DNA from: JBOHTO01 sp050733695
Lineage (GTDB): Bacteria; Gemmatimonadota; Gemmatimonadetes; Gemmatimonadales; Gemmatimonadaceae
Direction: 5' to 3'
DNA length: 64,000 bases
NCBI GenBank assembly: GCA_050733695.1
Contig: JBOHTO010000020.1
Location: 21,278 to 85,277 of the forward strand
Shown here: one piece after another, positions 36,083-45,261 of the stretch
Layout: every line of letters starts with the position of its first letter
How positions within the stretch are numbered: position 1 is the first letter of the stretch
Made by a program: the position numbers and the translations under genes
Notes under the pieces: generated by a model
Seen by the model: the letters and a program-made list of their open reading frames with translations, nothing else
Database searches by the model: none
Told to the model about the DNA's origin: nothing

Positions 36083-37183
36083 GTGCTGAAGCTCGGCATC
36101 GTCGGTCTTCCGAACGTCGGGAAGTCGACGCTCTTCAACGCGCTCACCGCGGCGGGTGCCGACGCGGCGAACTATCCCTTCTGCACGGTCGAGCCCAACG
36201 TCGGAATGGTGGAGGTCCCCGACCCACGCCTCGGCCGCATTGCCGAAATCGTGCAGCCGAAGCGGACCGTGGCCGCCGTCGTGCAGTTCGTGGACATTGC
36301 CGGCCTCGTCAGGGGCGCGTCCCAGGGCGAGGGGCTCGGCAACAAGTTCCTTGCGAACGTGCGCGAGACGGACGCCATCGTGCACGTCGTGCGCTGCTTC
36401 GAGGATTCCGACGTCATGCACGTCATGGGCTCGGTGGATCCTGTGCGCGATCGCGAGGTGATCGAGCTCGAGCTCGCGCTCGCGGATCTGGCATCGGTCG
36501 AGAAGCGGCTGGACCGGACCCAGCGCTCGGCGCGCTCGGGTGAGGCGGCGGCGAGGGCCGAGCTTCCGATCCTGGAGCGCGCGCTGGCGGCGCTGAACGC
36601 CGGCCGCGGGCTGTGGGAGATGCGCATGACACCGGAGGAACTGGCGATGCTCGCCCCGCTGTCGCTGCTCACGGTCAAACCCATTCTGTACGCGGCGAAC
36701 GTGACCGACGCGGAGCTCACCGGGGAGGAAGGTCGGCACGTCGCCGCGCTCAGACGCGCCGTGTCCGCCAGCGCCGAGCGCGCGCAGGTGGTTCCCTTCT
36801 CCGCGAGGATCGAAGCCGAGCTGGCGGAGTTGCCGCAGGAGGAGCGCGGCGAGTTTCTGGCGTCACTGGGCCTGCAGAGCGCAGGGCTCGAGCGGCTTAT
36901 CCGGGCGGGCTATGCGCTGCTCGGCCTGCACACCTACTTCACGGCCGGTGAGCAGGAGGTTCGTGCGTGGACAATCCATAGTGGCGACACGGCGCCGCGC
37001 GCGGCGAGCGTTATCCATACGGACTTCGAGCGGGGGTTCATCCGGGCGGAGACAGCGGGCTACGATGACTTCCTCTCGCACGGCGGGTGGAAGGGGGCGC
37101 GTGAGCGTGGCGTCGTCCGGTCGGAGGGCAAGGAGTACGTGGTTCGGGACGGGGACGTGATGCTCTTTCGGTTCAACGTGTAG
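36083..37183 (+). CDS. ychF: Ribosome-binding ATPase YchF
   Basis: A 366-residue Obg-related P-loop NTPase, starting with GTG (VLKLGIVGLPNVGKSTLFNALTAAG). It has G1 GLPNVGKS, G3 DIAGLVRGASQGEGLGN, an altered NxxE-type G4 (NVTD in place of NKxD), which is why this family prefers ATP, and the C-terminal TGS-like LGLHTYFTAGEQEVRAWTIHSGDTAPRAASVIHTDFERGFIRAE. Normal length. It is 20 bases from the small TM gene, so it may be in the hppA transcript. Confidence 0.95.
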   Translation: MLKLGIVGLPNVGKSTLFNALTAAGADAANYPFCTVEPNVGMVEVPDPRLGRIAEIVQPKRTVAAVVQFVDIAGLVRGASQGEGLGNKFLANVRETDAIVHVVRCFEDSDVMHVMGSVDPVRDREVIELELALADLASVEKRLDRTQRSARSGEAAARAELPILERALAALNAGRGLWEMRMTPEELAMLAPLSLLTVKPILYAANVTDAELTGEEGRHVAALRRAVSASAERAQVVPFSARIEAELAELPQEERGEFLASLGLQSAGLERLIRAGYALLGLHTYFTAGEQEVRAWTIHSGDTAPRAASVIHTDFERGFIRAETAGYDDFLSHGGWKGARERGVVRSEGKEYVVRDGDVMLFRFNV

Positions 37184-37326
37184 ACGCTCCGGGCGGCCCT
37201 TCGCGGCACATGGCGCACGGTGAACAGCGACATGCATTGGCCGCTGCCGCGGCGCGCCGTCATCGATTAGCTTTCGCAACCAGTCCACGCCCCTGCCGGC
37301 TCCAGCGCCGCCCGGGCACACCACTC

Positions 37327-37376
37327 TCCTCCCGCACCGGCAACCGGCGGGGGGCGGAACACGACCAGAGGGAGGA
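37327..37376 (+). promoter_or_regulatory. rpsF leader hairpin hiding the ribosome-binding site
   Basis: TCCTCCC at 37327-37333 pairs perfectly with GGGAGGA at 37370-37376, and the latter holds the Shine-Dalgarno for rpsF (ATG at 37387). Between the arms lies CACCGGCAACCGGCGGGG, with CCG triplets of the kind the S6:S18 complex binds in rpsF leaders of other bacteria. The 200-base leader before rpsF is otherwise without a gene. Confidence 0.5.
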
Positions 37377-37386
37377 TTGCCACGCC

Positions 37387-37752
37387 ATGCCACGCCCCTA
37401 CGAGGCGGTGTACATTTTCGACTCCACGCTCGAAGACACCGTCATCTCCGAAAAACTCACACGCTTCAATGACATGCTCGGCGCGTCCGCCGATATCCAG
37501 TCCGATCACTGGGGACGCCGTCAGCTCGCCTACTCGATAGGCACGCGCGAGAACGGCTACTACGTCATCTCGCGCTTCACGGCCGAGCCGGATGTGCTAC
37601 CCGAGTTCGAACGCGCCCTCCGGCTCGACGACGGCGTCGTTCGCTATCTCATCACACTCTGGGAACATGAGGTCGGCGCTCCGGCGCTCTCCGAAGAGGA
37701 TCTCGCGCTCGCCCGTCGCCGGGCCGACGATGACGACGACGACGAGGACTGA
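37387..37752 (+). CDS. rpsF: 30S ribosomal protein bS6
   Basis: A 121-residue bS6. It starts RPYEAVYIFDSTLEDTVIS, has WGRRQLAYSIGTRENGYYVISRF and ends with ITLWEHE followed by an acidic tail of eight or more Asp/Glu. It pairs with bS18 on the 30S platform. It heads rpsF-rpsR-DUF2232-rplI, and the stop is three bases from the rpsR start. A hairpin over its ribosome-binding site is described separately. Confidence 0.96.
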   Translation: MPRPYEAVYIFDSTLEDTVISEKLTRFNDMLGASADIQSDHWGRRQLAYSIGTRENGYYVISRFTAEPDVLPEFERALRLDDGVVRYLITLWEHEVGAPALSEEDLALARRRADDDDDDED

Positions 37753-37755
37753 CCC

Positions 37756-37977
37756 ATGCGCCGACCCACGAAGACCTGCCCGTTCTGCGAGAGCCGCGTG
37801 CGATTCATCGACTACAAGGACGACCGCACTCTCGGTCGCTTCATCACCGATCACGGCAAGATCCTGCCGAGCCGTCTGAGCGGCGTCTGCGCGCGGCATC
37901 AGCGCCAGCTCGCGACCGCCGTCAAGCGGGCGCGCTTTCTCGCGCTGATCCCGTTCGTGAGGGGACACCAGGGATAG
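37756..37977 (+). CDS. rpsR: 30S ribosomal protein bS18
   Basis: A 73-residue bS18 with [52 protein letters not shown]. The CPFC pair together with GVCARH makes this the zinc-binding (C+) version. It binds 16S rRNA together with bS6. Stop and next start are one base apart. Confidence 0.97.
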   Translation: MRRPTKTCPFCESRVRFIDYKDDRTLGRFITDHGKILPSRLSGVCARHQRQLATAVKRARFLALIPFVRGHQG

Positions 37978-37978
37978 A

Positions 37979-39007
37979 ATGGCGACCGACGTCGCGCCGG
38001 CGCCGCGGGAGCGAGGATGGAAGTACGTCCTGATCGCCCTCGCGGCGTTCCTGCTTGTGCCCCTGATCCCGCCCGTACGGGCATTCGCACCCGTGGCACA
38101 GACGCCCGTGCTGCTGGTGCCGGCGATAGCCGCGTGCGCGCTCGTCGGCTGGCGGGCCGGCGGACGTTTCACGCTCGCGCTCATCTGGTGTGCCCTGACT
38201 TTCTGGATCATGACCCGCGTTCCCGCGGCGGGCGGCGATTCTGCCTCCTACACCAGCATCGCGCGTGGCTGGGGCCTGCTCGCAGCCGCCACGTTCGGCC
38301 TCGTGTCGCTCGCAGCTCCCGGGCGCCGATTTCTCCCCCGCGCACTCGTGGGCATCGGCATTGCCGTGGGCGTTGCCCTGCTGCTCTCCGCAGTCGGTAT
38401 CGTCACCTTCGCCGGAGCCGAACGCGCCATCGAAGCGCAGTACGAGCAGCGCAACGCCGAGGCTGTCACCGAACTCCGGCGCTGGGCGGCGAGAAATGAG
38501 AGCGAGTGGAGCAGCTTCGTCGAGCGCTTTCCCGGAGCAGAGCGACTGCTGCCCGACAGCGAACAGATGCTCTCCACCCTTTCGCGTCTCGCGATTCTCG
38601 TCTTCCCCGCGCTACTCGCCATCGAATCGCTCGCCGCTCTGGCACTCGCATGGTCGCTGTATCACAGAGTGACGCGCGTGCGCATAGGCGCACCGCTCTC
38701 CACGCTGCGCGAATTCCGTTTCAGCGACCAGCTCGTCTGGGCTTTGGTCGCGGGAATCGCCATCGTCCTGCTGCCGGGTCTCACCGTGTTGCGCAGTGCC
38801 GGGCTCAACCTGCTGGTCTTCTTTGGCACTCTGTACGCCCTTCGCGGCGTGGGTGTGCTCTTCTGGTTGCTCGCGCCGTACGATTTTGCGATCGCACTCG
38901 CCTGCATCGTCGGCGTGCTGGCGTGGCCCCTGTTTACAGCGGTCGCGCTTGGCCTCGGTCTCGGCGACACCTGGCGCGACTGGCGCAAACCGCGCCGGGT
39001 AACGTAG
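37979..39007 (+). CDS. DUF2232 membrane protein
   Basis: A 342-residue membrane protein between rpsR and rplI, the position of YybS/DUF2232 proteins in many bacteria. It has about eight TMs (YVLIALAAFLLVPLIPPVR first, then VLLVPAIAACALVG, LLAAATFGLVSLAA, IAVGVALLLSAVG and more towards the C-terminus). A hydrophilic loop at about 140-190 (RAIEAQYEQRNAEAVTELRRWAARNESEWSSFVERFPGAERLL) divides the two halves. No enzyme motif is visible and the family has no assigned function. Confidence 0.75.
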   Translation: MATDVAPAPRERGWKYVLIALAAFLLVPLIPPVRAFAPVAQTPVLLVPAIAACALVGWRAGGRFTLALIWCALTFWIMTRVPAAGGDSASYTSIARGWGLLAAATFGLVSLAAPGRRFLPRALVGIGIAVGVALLLSAVGIVTFAGAERAIEAQYEQRNAEAVTELRRWAARNESEWSSFVERFPGAERLLPDSEQMLSTLSRLAILVFPALLAIESLAALALAWSLYHRVTRVRIGAPLSTLREFRFSDQLVWALVAGIAIVLLPGLTVLRSAGLNLLVFFGTLYALRGVGVLFWLLAPYDFAIALACIVGVLAWPLFTAVALGLGLGDTWRDWRKPRRVT

Positions 39008-39083
39008 TTCGAATCAGCGCGGTTCCGCCGCCGCCAACAACGGCCGTGCGAGCTGACCGCGCGCCACCTGGGAGCGTTCGACA

Positions 39084-39527
39084 ATGGAAGTCATCCTACG
39101 GCAGGCGATCGAAAACCTGGGGCACCCGGGCGAGATCGTCAGGGTCGCACCGGGCTTCGCCCGCAACTATCTCCTTCCACGCGGCCTCGCCTACGAGGCG
39201 ACGGCAGGGAACCGCCGGAAGATCGAGCTCGAGCGCGAACGACTCGAGGCCGCAGAGGGCAATCGGCGCTCGTCCGCGCGCGAGATCGCGTCGAAGCTCG
39301 AAACGGTCGACCTCACGTTCTCGGCCCGGGTCGGGGACGAGGGGAAACTGTTCGGTTCGGTAACCGCGTCAGACATCGTGGAGCAGCTCCAGGCGAACGG
39401 CATCCACGTCGAGAAGCGGCAGATCGACCTCAGCGAACCGATCCGGGCACTGGGGGTCTACCGCGTTCCGGTGCGGCTGCACGCGGACGTCAAGCCGGAA
39501 CTGAAGGTCTGGGTGATCAAGCAGTAG
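39084..39527 (+). CDS. rplI: 50S ribosomal protein bL9
   Basis: A 147-residue bL9. The N-terminal domain reads VILRQAIENLGHPGEIVRVAPGFARNYLLPRGLAYEAT, the long central helix is rich in Glu/Arg/Ala and the C-terminal domain ends DLSEPIRALGVYRVPVRLHADVKPELKVWVI. Binds 23S rRNA near L1. It is the last gene of the rpsF group. Confidence 0.96.
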   Translation: MEVILRQAIENLGHPGEIVRVAPGFARNYLLPRGLAYEATAGNRRKIELERERLEAAEGNRRSSAREIASKLETVDLTFSARVGDEGKLFGSVTASDIVEQLQANGIHVEKRQIDLSEPIRALGVYRVPVRLHADVKPELKVWVIKQ

Positions 39528-39675
39528 GGGTGGATTCGGCAGTCGCGGCGTGGGCGGACGTCCCTGTTGCTGGCGCCGGACGGCACCCGCAATAGCTTTC
39601 GACATGGGCCGCTCATGGGCTCTGGAACTTTCTGCCAACGTCGCGGTCATACCTCGGAACCTCTGCCACCATTGA

Positions 39676-40053
39676 ATGGATCCAGTCGATCCTCTCCCAA
39701 CTGCCGAGCTGGCTCACCGCGCCGCGCTCCTCTGCCTCGATCGCAGGGCGAGCGACGTTGTGATGCTCGACCTTGCGGGTGTCGCGGACGTGACCGATTT
39801 CTTCGTCCTGGCGAGCGGAACATCCGATACCCACGTGCGAGCCGTTGCCCAGCATGTCGTCGATGAACTGAAGAAGGAAGGCGTCAGGGTGCATCACGTT
39901 GAGGGAATGGCGCAGGGGCGATGGGTCCTGCTCGACTACGTGGACTTCGTCGTCCACGTCTTTCATCCCGCCCTGCGCTCCTTCTACCAGTTGGAACGGC
40001 TGTGGAGCGACGCCGGTGTGATCGAGCTGGACCATCAAGGAGCCGTCACATGA
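39676..40053 (+). CDS. rsfS: Ribosomal silencing factor
   Basis: A 125-residue RsfS (Iojap/YbeB) protein that binds uL14 and blocks subunit joining in poor conditions. Family core: RASDVVMLDLAGVADVTDFFVLASGTSDTHVRAVAQHVVDELKKEGV, then EGMAQGRWVLLDYVDFVVHVFHPALRSFYQLERLWSDA. The stop overlaps the next start (ATGA), so an outer-membrane-type protein is translationally coupled to this ribosome factor. Confidence 0.96.
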   Translation: MDPVDPLPTAELAHRAALLCLDRRASDVVMLDLAGVADVTDFFVLASGTSDTHVRAVAQHVVDELKKEGVRVHHVEGMAQGRWVLLDYVDFVVHVFHPALRSFYQLERLWSDAGVIELDHQGAVT

Positions 40054-43000
40054 GAATCAACCAGGCGTGGACGTTGGCGGCTGCGGCAATCGCCGTGGGA
40101 GCAACGGTCGCTGCAGCGCCGGTGGGCGCGCAGCAGTACTTCGGCCAGAATCAGGTCCAGTACGACAACTTCGACTGGAAGATCCTGGAGACGGAACACT
40201 TCCTTGTGCACTTCTATCCTGAAGAGCACGAGGCTACGGTCGCTGGTGCGCGCATGGCCGAACGCGCCTATGGCCGGCTCTCGCGACTCTTCGATCATCA
40301 GTTCCGCGAGAAGAAGCCGATTGTCTTCTACGCCTCTCGCGCCGATTTCGGACAGAACACGGTGACGGGCGACCTCGGCGAGTTCGTGGGCGGTGTGACG
40401 GAAGCTCTGCGTCACCGGATACTGCTGCCTTTCACGGGCGACTTCGAGAGCTTCGATCGCGTGCTCACGCACGAGATGGTGCACGAGTTCCAGTACGACA
40501 TCTTCGCGCGCGGCAAGGCGGGCGGCGGTCTGCAGGCACTGTCGCAGGTGCAGCCGCCGGCCTGGTACATGGAGGGAATGGCCGCATATCTCGAGGCGGG
40601 GCCGGGAGGCGAGGATACGGATGCCTTCCTCCGCGACGCCGCGATCAATGGCCGTATTCCCACGATCGAGCAGATGACGACGCGACCCGATCGCTTCAAC
40701 CCGTACGTATACGGCGAGGCGCTCTGGGCGTACATCGGGGAGCGCTGGGGTGACCAGGCGATCGGTCGCATCATGTCCATGGTCCCGTCCATGGGAATCG
40801 AGCGCTCCTTCAAGCGCGAGCTGGGGATCGAGCTCGAGGAGCTGAGCGAGGAATGGCGCGATGCCATGCAGGTCAGGCACCTCCCGCAGATCGCGGAGCT
40901 GGATCGCGTGCGCACGTTCGCGCAGCCACTGCTCACGGACAAGCGCACCGATGGACAGATATTTCTCGCGCCGGCTCTATCGAGCGACGGCCGACTCATC
41001 GCATTCCTCTCGCACGGCAGCATTCTGCGCGGCCAGATCTTCATCGATCTCTGGCTCGGCGATGCCGAGACCGGGGAGCGCATCGAGCGGCTCGTGAAGA
41101 GCACCGTGAACCCGGACTTCGAGGAGCTGCGACTTCTCTACTCCCAGAGTTCCTTCTCGCCCGACGGCAGGTATCTCGCGTTCACGGCGCAACGGCAGGG
41201 GAAGGACGTGCTCTACCTGCTCGACGTCAGGCGTCGCCGTACGGTCAAGCGGTTCGATCTCCCGCTCGAAGGAGTGACGAGTCCCACATGGGCGCCGGAC
41301 GGCAACCGCCTCGCCTTCAGCGGCAGCGCCGGTGGTGTCACAGATCTGTACGTCATCGACCGCGATGGCGAGAACTTTCGCCGGCTGACGCATGATCTCT
41401 ACGCGGAGATGCAGCCCGACTGGTCGCCCGACGGATCGCGGATCGCGTTCGCAACCGATCGCTCGGACGAATCCAGTCTCGAGGTCCTGCGCTTCAGCGA
41501 ATGGCGCATCGCGACGCTCGACGTCGCAAACGGCGATGTGACACTCGTGCCCGGGCAGGCGGGACTCAATATCAACCCGCAGTTCGCGCCGGACGGCAGG
41601 TCCGTGGCGTTTGTCAGCGACCGCACGGGCATACAGAACCTCTTCCTCTACGATTTCGATGACGGCGAGCATTATCAGCTCTCCAACGTCATGGGCGCCG
41701 TGATGGCCGGGACGCAGTACAGTCCGGCGATCTCGTGGGCCCGGGAAGCGGATCGGCTCGCGTTCACCTTCTTCGAGGACGACGACTACACGGTGTGGTC
41801 CGTGAGCGATCCCCGCCGGCTCAAGAGGCATCCGTACCGACCGCCCGCGACGGACTCGATACACCTCATCGCGGCGGGCGATATCGCGGCGGGCGATATC
41901 GCGGTGGGCGATGCGGCCGACGCGTCCTCCGTTCCGGGAGCGACGGCGGCGCCCCCCGATGCAGGGGGCAGCGCGTCCGCAGGTGACGGCACCACGGCGG
42001 CATTGACCATTGCGAGCGACAGCGTCGCGGCCGCCGACAGCGCGACCGTGCTCGCACTACGCGACACGATCCCCGTTCACGAGTCGTACTACCGCACCGA
42101 GTCCGGATTCCGGCCCTCTGCGGAGCTCCCGGGCGGAGAGATGGAGGAGATCGAGGAGCGGATAAGTGTCGTGGCGCTCCTCGATAGCGCTGCGCTGGCG
42201 TTGCCCGATACATCCAGCTTCGAGATATACGACTACAGTGTCCGCTTCCAGCCCGACTACATCGCACGCCCCTCCATCGGTTACGTTGACGGCGGCTACA
42301 GCAGCGGGCTTCTGGGCGGGACCACGATCATCCTCAGCGACATGCTGGGCGGCCACCGTCTCGCCTTTGCCGGAGAGGTGAACGGCCGATTCAGCGACGC
42401 CCGTCTGTTCGCATCCTACACCAGCCTCGCGAGCCGTACGCAGTACACGACGGGACTCTATCAGACGCCGTACTACTATCCGTCGGGTGCGACCTTCGTC
42501 CCGGTGAACCCGGAAATGCCGGAGATCGGTGGAACCGAGATACGGCGCATCACGCGACTGACAATACGACAGGTGTTCGGGGTCGCACAGTATCCCTTCA
42601 ACCGATTCACGCGCGCCGAGTACGGAGCACGGTTCAGCAACTTCGACCGCACTTCCTTCTACTTCTCGAGCGTAGTCGACCTGCAACGGGGAATCCGGTA
42701 CCCTTTCTTCCTCGACAGCGCACCGCACGAGCCAGGGATCAACTACTTCACGCCATTCCTGGCGTACGTGTCAGACAACACTCTATTCGGTTACACCGGC
42801 CCCATCTACGGTCGCCGCTATCGCTTCCAGGTGGAGCAGGCCCTCGGCTCGCTCAGGTGGACGGAGTATACCGCGGATTACCGCCGGTACGATCCCATAC
42901 TCTTCAATTTCCTCACGGTCGCAACGCGCTTCATGACGAGCGTGGCCGTGGGGCCGGACGAGGACTGGCTTCCCAAGTACATCGGGCGGCCGGAGTTCGT

Positions 43001-43415
43001 TCGCGGATACGATGGCGGCGATTCGTTCGCGAGAAACTGCGGCGGTCCCGGTGGGGTCACTGTCGGGTGCGCAGCGACGCAGCTCCTCGGCAGTCGCTTC
43101 GCGCTGGTGAACGCCGAGCTGCGATTCCCGTTGATAAGGCGGTTCGAGCTGGGAATACTCCCGATAGCGCTGCCCCCGCTGGATGGACTCGTCTTCTACG
43201 ACATGGGGATCGCATGGACATCGGGTCAGACCATCTCGTTCGAGCGCCCCGCAAACTTCGATGAGGAGAGAATGCGCTATCCACTGCGAAGCTACGGAGT
43301 GGGCCTGCGCCTCAACCTCTTCGGCTTCGCGATCGTCCGCTGGGATTACGCCATCCCGCTCGATACGGTCGAACGCGATGGCTTCTGGACGTGGACCATC
43401 GGGCCGAGCTTCTGA
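40050..43415 (+). CDS. Gluzincin protease / TolB-like propeller / outer-membrane barrel fusion protein
   Basis: A 1121-residue exported protein with a signal peptide cut after APVGAQ at about residue 28. Domains in order: (1) a peptidase-MA-like gluzincin with HEMVH at residues 141-145 and a putative third ligand in WYMEGMAAYLE (Glu175); (2) about residues 310-600, a PD40/TolB-like six-bladed propeller, with repeats such as SFSPDGRYLAF, TWAPDGNRLAFSG and DWSPDGSRIAFATDR; (3) a 15-bp repeat-coded linker; (4) from about residue 735 a C-terminal beta-barrel of the bacterial surface antigen/BamA kind (VEQALGSLRWTEYTADYRRYDP, FVRGYDGGDSF, RLNLFGFAIVRWDYAIPLD and a terminal TIGPSF with aromatic last residue). 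It is probably anchored in the outer membrane. Substrate unknown. Confidence 0.8.
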   Translation: MRINQAWTLAAAAIAVGATVAAAPVGAQQYFGQNQVQYDNFDWKILETEHFLVHFYPEEHEATVAGARMAERAYGRLSRLFDHQFREKKPIVFYASRADFGQNTVTGDLGEFVGGVTEALRHRILLPFTGDFESFDRVLTHEMVHEFQYDIFARGKAGGGLQALSQVQPPAWYMEGMAAYLEAGPGGEDTDAFLRDAAINGRIPTIEQMTTRPDRFNPYVYGEALWAYIGERWGDQAIGRIMSMVPSMGIERSFKRELGIELEELSEEWRDAMQVRHLPQIAELDRVRTFAQPLLTDKRTDGQIFLAPALSSDGRLIAFLSHGSILRGQIFIDLWLGDAETGERIERLVKSTVNPDFEELRLLYSQSSFSPDGRYLAFTAQRQGKDVLYLLDVRRRRTVKRFDLPLEGVTSPTWAPDGNRLAFSGSAGGVTDLYVIDRDGENFRRLTHDLYAEMQPDWSPDGSRIAFATDRSDESSLEVLRFSEWRIATLDVANGDVTLVPGQAGLNINPQFAPDGRSVAFVSDRTGIQNLFLYDFDDGEHYQLSNVMGAVMAGTQYSPAISWAREADRLAFTFFEDDDYTVWSVSDPRRLKRHPYRPPATDSIHLIAAGDIAAGDIAVGDAADASSVPGATAAPPDAGGSASAGDGTTAALTIASDSVAAADSATVLALRDTIPVHESYYRTESGFRPSAELPGGEMEEIEERISVVALLDSAALALPDTSSFEIYDYSVRFQPDYIARPSIGYVDGGYSSGLLGGTTIILSDMLGGHRLAFAGEVNGRFSDARLFASYTSLASRTQYTTGLYQTPYYYPSGATFVPVNPEMPEIGGTEIRRITRLTIRQVFGVAQYPFNRFTRAEYGARFSNFDRTSFYFSSVVDLQRGIRYPFFLDSAPHEPGINYFTPFLAYVSDNTLFGYTGPIYGRRYRFQVEQALGSLRWTEYTADYRRYDPILFNFLTVATRFMTSVAVGPDEDWLPKYIGRPEFVRGYDGGDSFARNCGGPGGVTVGCAATQLLGSRFALVNAELRFPLIRRFELGILPIALPPLDGLVFYDMGIAWTSGQTISFERPANFDEERMRYPLRSYGVGLRLNLFGFAIVRWDYAIPLDTVERDGFWTWTIGPSF
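41868..41912 (+). repeat. 15-bp in-frame tandem repeat in the linker of the barrel protein
   Basis: ATCGCGGCGGGCGAT occurs twice exactly and a third time with one change, encoding Ile-Ala-Ala-Gly-Asp. It lies in a low-complexity Ala/Gly/Asp/Ser linker between the propeller and the barrel. Confidence 0.9.
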
Positions 43416-43495
43416 GGCAGGGCCGTCGGCCGACCCCCGTGCACCAGGCCAGGAAGGAAGCGACGACGGCCACGCGGCTGCGTCGCCCACTTGTG
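43414..43495 (+). ncRNA. Possible small SRP RNA (4.5S-like), atypical tip
   Basis: CACCAGGCCAGGAAGGAAGC (43442-43461) resembles the SRP RNA helix-8 core (CACCAGGUCAGG-UCCGG-AAGGAAGCAGC) but lacks the five bases UCCGG of the tip. Flanks can pair: GGGC 43420-43423 with GCCC 43485-43488; GGCCG with CGGCT; CGTG with CACG. This sits in the gap between two plus-strand genes, starting at the stop of the barrel gene. It may be a true SRP RNA with a deletion, or a chance match. Confidence 0.4.
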
Positions 43496-43538
43496 ATGGA
43501 GCGCACGTCAACGTCTCTCGTCGATCGCCTTGTGAGCA

Positions 43539-45239
43539 GTGAGCAGCATCGATAGCTTTGACTCCGTGCGAACGCTCGCTGCATTGGCGCTCGTTCTCGC
43601 CGCATGCGGTCCTTCCGATCGCCCTGATTCTCCCGCCGCGGGCGACGACGCTTCCGACATGGCCCGGCTCGGGCCGGATCCGCTGGCTCTCCGCATCCCG
43701 CGCGGCGGCGGCACTGCTACGGCGTACGCATACCCGCAGCTCGACACGGTCGTATGGCAATCGTCGGAACGATCTCCCGCCATCGCGCGAGTGCTCGCCT
43801 TCGACCACAGCGCTGGTTCCATTGCCTACGTCGATTCATCGGGGCACCCGGGACGCATCGACCTTCGCGACGGAACGACAGGACGGGCGACGAGCGCTGA
43901 GCTCTCGTCAATCGCATCGGCCGACGGATGGGCGATCTATGGAGTCACGGACTCCGGGACCGTGCTGCGACTCACACCCACCGGTAACTGGTCGGTGAAA
44001 CTCCCCGATACCGTGCGTCAGGTCTTCCCTCAGCCCGACGGATCGCTCCTCGCCGTCGCGGATGCCGGCGATTCACTCACGATCTGGCGGCTCATTCCCC
44101 CTGAGCCGCGGCTTCTCGACACTGCGCGCGTACCCCAGGCCGAACGCGCGGTCCGCACGCAGGTGGGTGACCGACTGTATCTGCCTGTCGATGCCGGCCT
44201 CGTGGGTGTGCGCAGCCGGGATCTCTCCGTTGTGCCGAGCATCGACCTCGAGTCCTCGATAATCGCGCTGACGCCCACGCCGAGTGGCGACCGCGTGTAC
44301 GCGATAACCGGCGATGGTCTCGAGCTCGCTGTCGTGGATCGATACAGGGAGCGCGTGGCGGCGACAGTGGAACTGCCGGGTGAGGCGGACGCGCTGCGCA
44401 TGGATCCTCTGGGCCGATTCCTCCTCGTTCGCGCCGCCGGACTCGACTCGGCGTGGGTCGTTGCGGTCGCAACGAACCGTATCGTCGGCGCAGTGGCGAC
44501 CGACTGGCGCGCCGATCTCCCTGCAGTAGCGCCGGACGGCGCGATCGCGCTCGCGACGGGGAAGGACGTTACCTTCGTCTCGGCACCGGAGCTCGATGAG
44601 GTTCGGGTCGTGCGCGGCGCTGCCAGGGACTACTGGTACTTCTTTCTCTGGAGCGGGTTCAGGCCACGTGCTGCCGGGCTCGACCAGCCGGTCGAGTTCC
44701 AATCGAACAGGTCGACCGACACCGTGGTTCGCGAAGACTCCCTGGACAATCCCTTCGCGATCATCGAGCGTCCCGAAGGTCCGGACACCGGCCGTTCGCG
44801 GCGGCTGGGCGTCGCATTCGGGGTGCAGGCGCCCGACACCATCGCCGACAGTGCCGTTGCTACCCTGCCGCCCTTCGCGCGGGCTCCATCCACCCCTCCC
44901 CCATCCGCGGCACGCGATCCGCGTGCTACGCTGCCCTTGCCCTCGCCTCCCAGCACCACTACATCCCCTTTCCCTCAGGCCACGCCGGCGCCCGCGGGCG
45001 GCCGCGGGGCAGGCGCGGGTTACATCGTCTCCTTCGCCGCGCTGCTATCACCCGAAAGCGCCGGTCGACTCGCATCCGAGATCGAGGTCAACGGCGTGCG
45101 CGCGCACGTCGTCCCGACCGACCGCGCAGGGACTGTGATCCACCGCGTCGTACTCGGCCCCTTCACCACGCGGGACGCCGCGGAGCGCGCGGGCCGCGCG
45201 AGCGGGCGTTCCTTCTGGGTATTCGAGGGGAACCCCTGA
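43539..45239 (+). CDS. SPOR-domain lipoprotein with a beta-propeller-like body
   Basis: A 566-residue lipoprotein, probably starting at GTG 43539 (VSSIDSFDSVRTLAALALVLAACG, lipobox LAAC). Residues about 60-375 are beta-rich and repeat-like (ADGWAIYGVTDSGTVLRLTP, PTPSGDRVYAITGDGLELAVVD), as in YncE-like propellers. A proline/threonine-rich linker (about 440-490) leads to a C-terminal SPOR domain (GYIVSFAALLSPESAGRLASEIEVNGVRAHVVPTD, then HRVVLGPFTTRDAAERAGRASG). SPOR domains bind denuded glycan strands at the septum, so a division-site envelope role is likely. It comes before another SPOR protein and smc. Confidence 0.8.
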   Translation: MSSIDSFDSVRTLAALALVLAACGPSDRPDSPAAGDDASDMARLGPDPLALRIPRGGGTATAYAYPQLDTVVWQSSERSPAIARVLAFDHSAGSIAYVDSSGHPGRIDLRDGTTGRATSAELSSIASADGWAIYGVTDSGTVLRLTPTGNWSVKLPDTVRQVFPQPDGSLLAVADAGDSLTIWRLIPPEPRLLDTARVPQAERAVRTQVGDRLYLPVDAGLVGVRSRDLSVVPSIDLESSIIALTPTPSGDRVYAITGDGLELAVVDRYRERVAATVELPGEADALRMDPLGRFLLVRAAGLDSAWVVAVATNRIVGAVATDWRADLPAVAPDGAIALATGKDVTFVSAPELDEVRVVRGAARDYWYFFLWSGFRPRAAGLDQPVEFQSNRSTDTVVREDSLDNPFAIIERPEGPDTGRSRRLGVAFGVQAPDTIADSAVATLPPFARAPSTPPPSAARDPRATLPLPSPPSTTTSPFPQATPAPAGGRGAGAGYIVSFAALLSPESAGRLASEIEVNGVRAHVVPTDRAGTVIHRVVLGPFTTRDAAERAGRASGRSFWVFEGNP

Positions 45240-45261
45240 ACGTTTCGCAGCCCCCTTCCCC

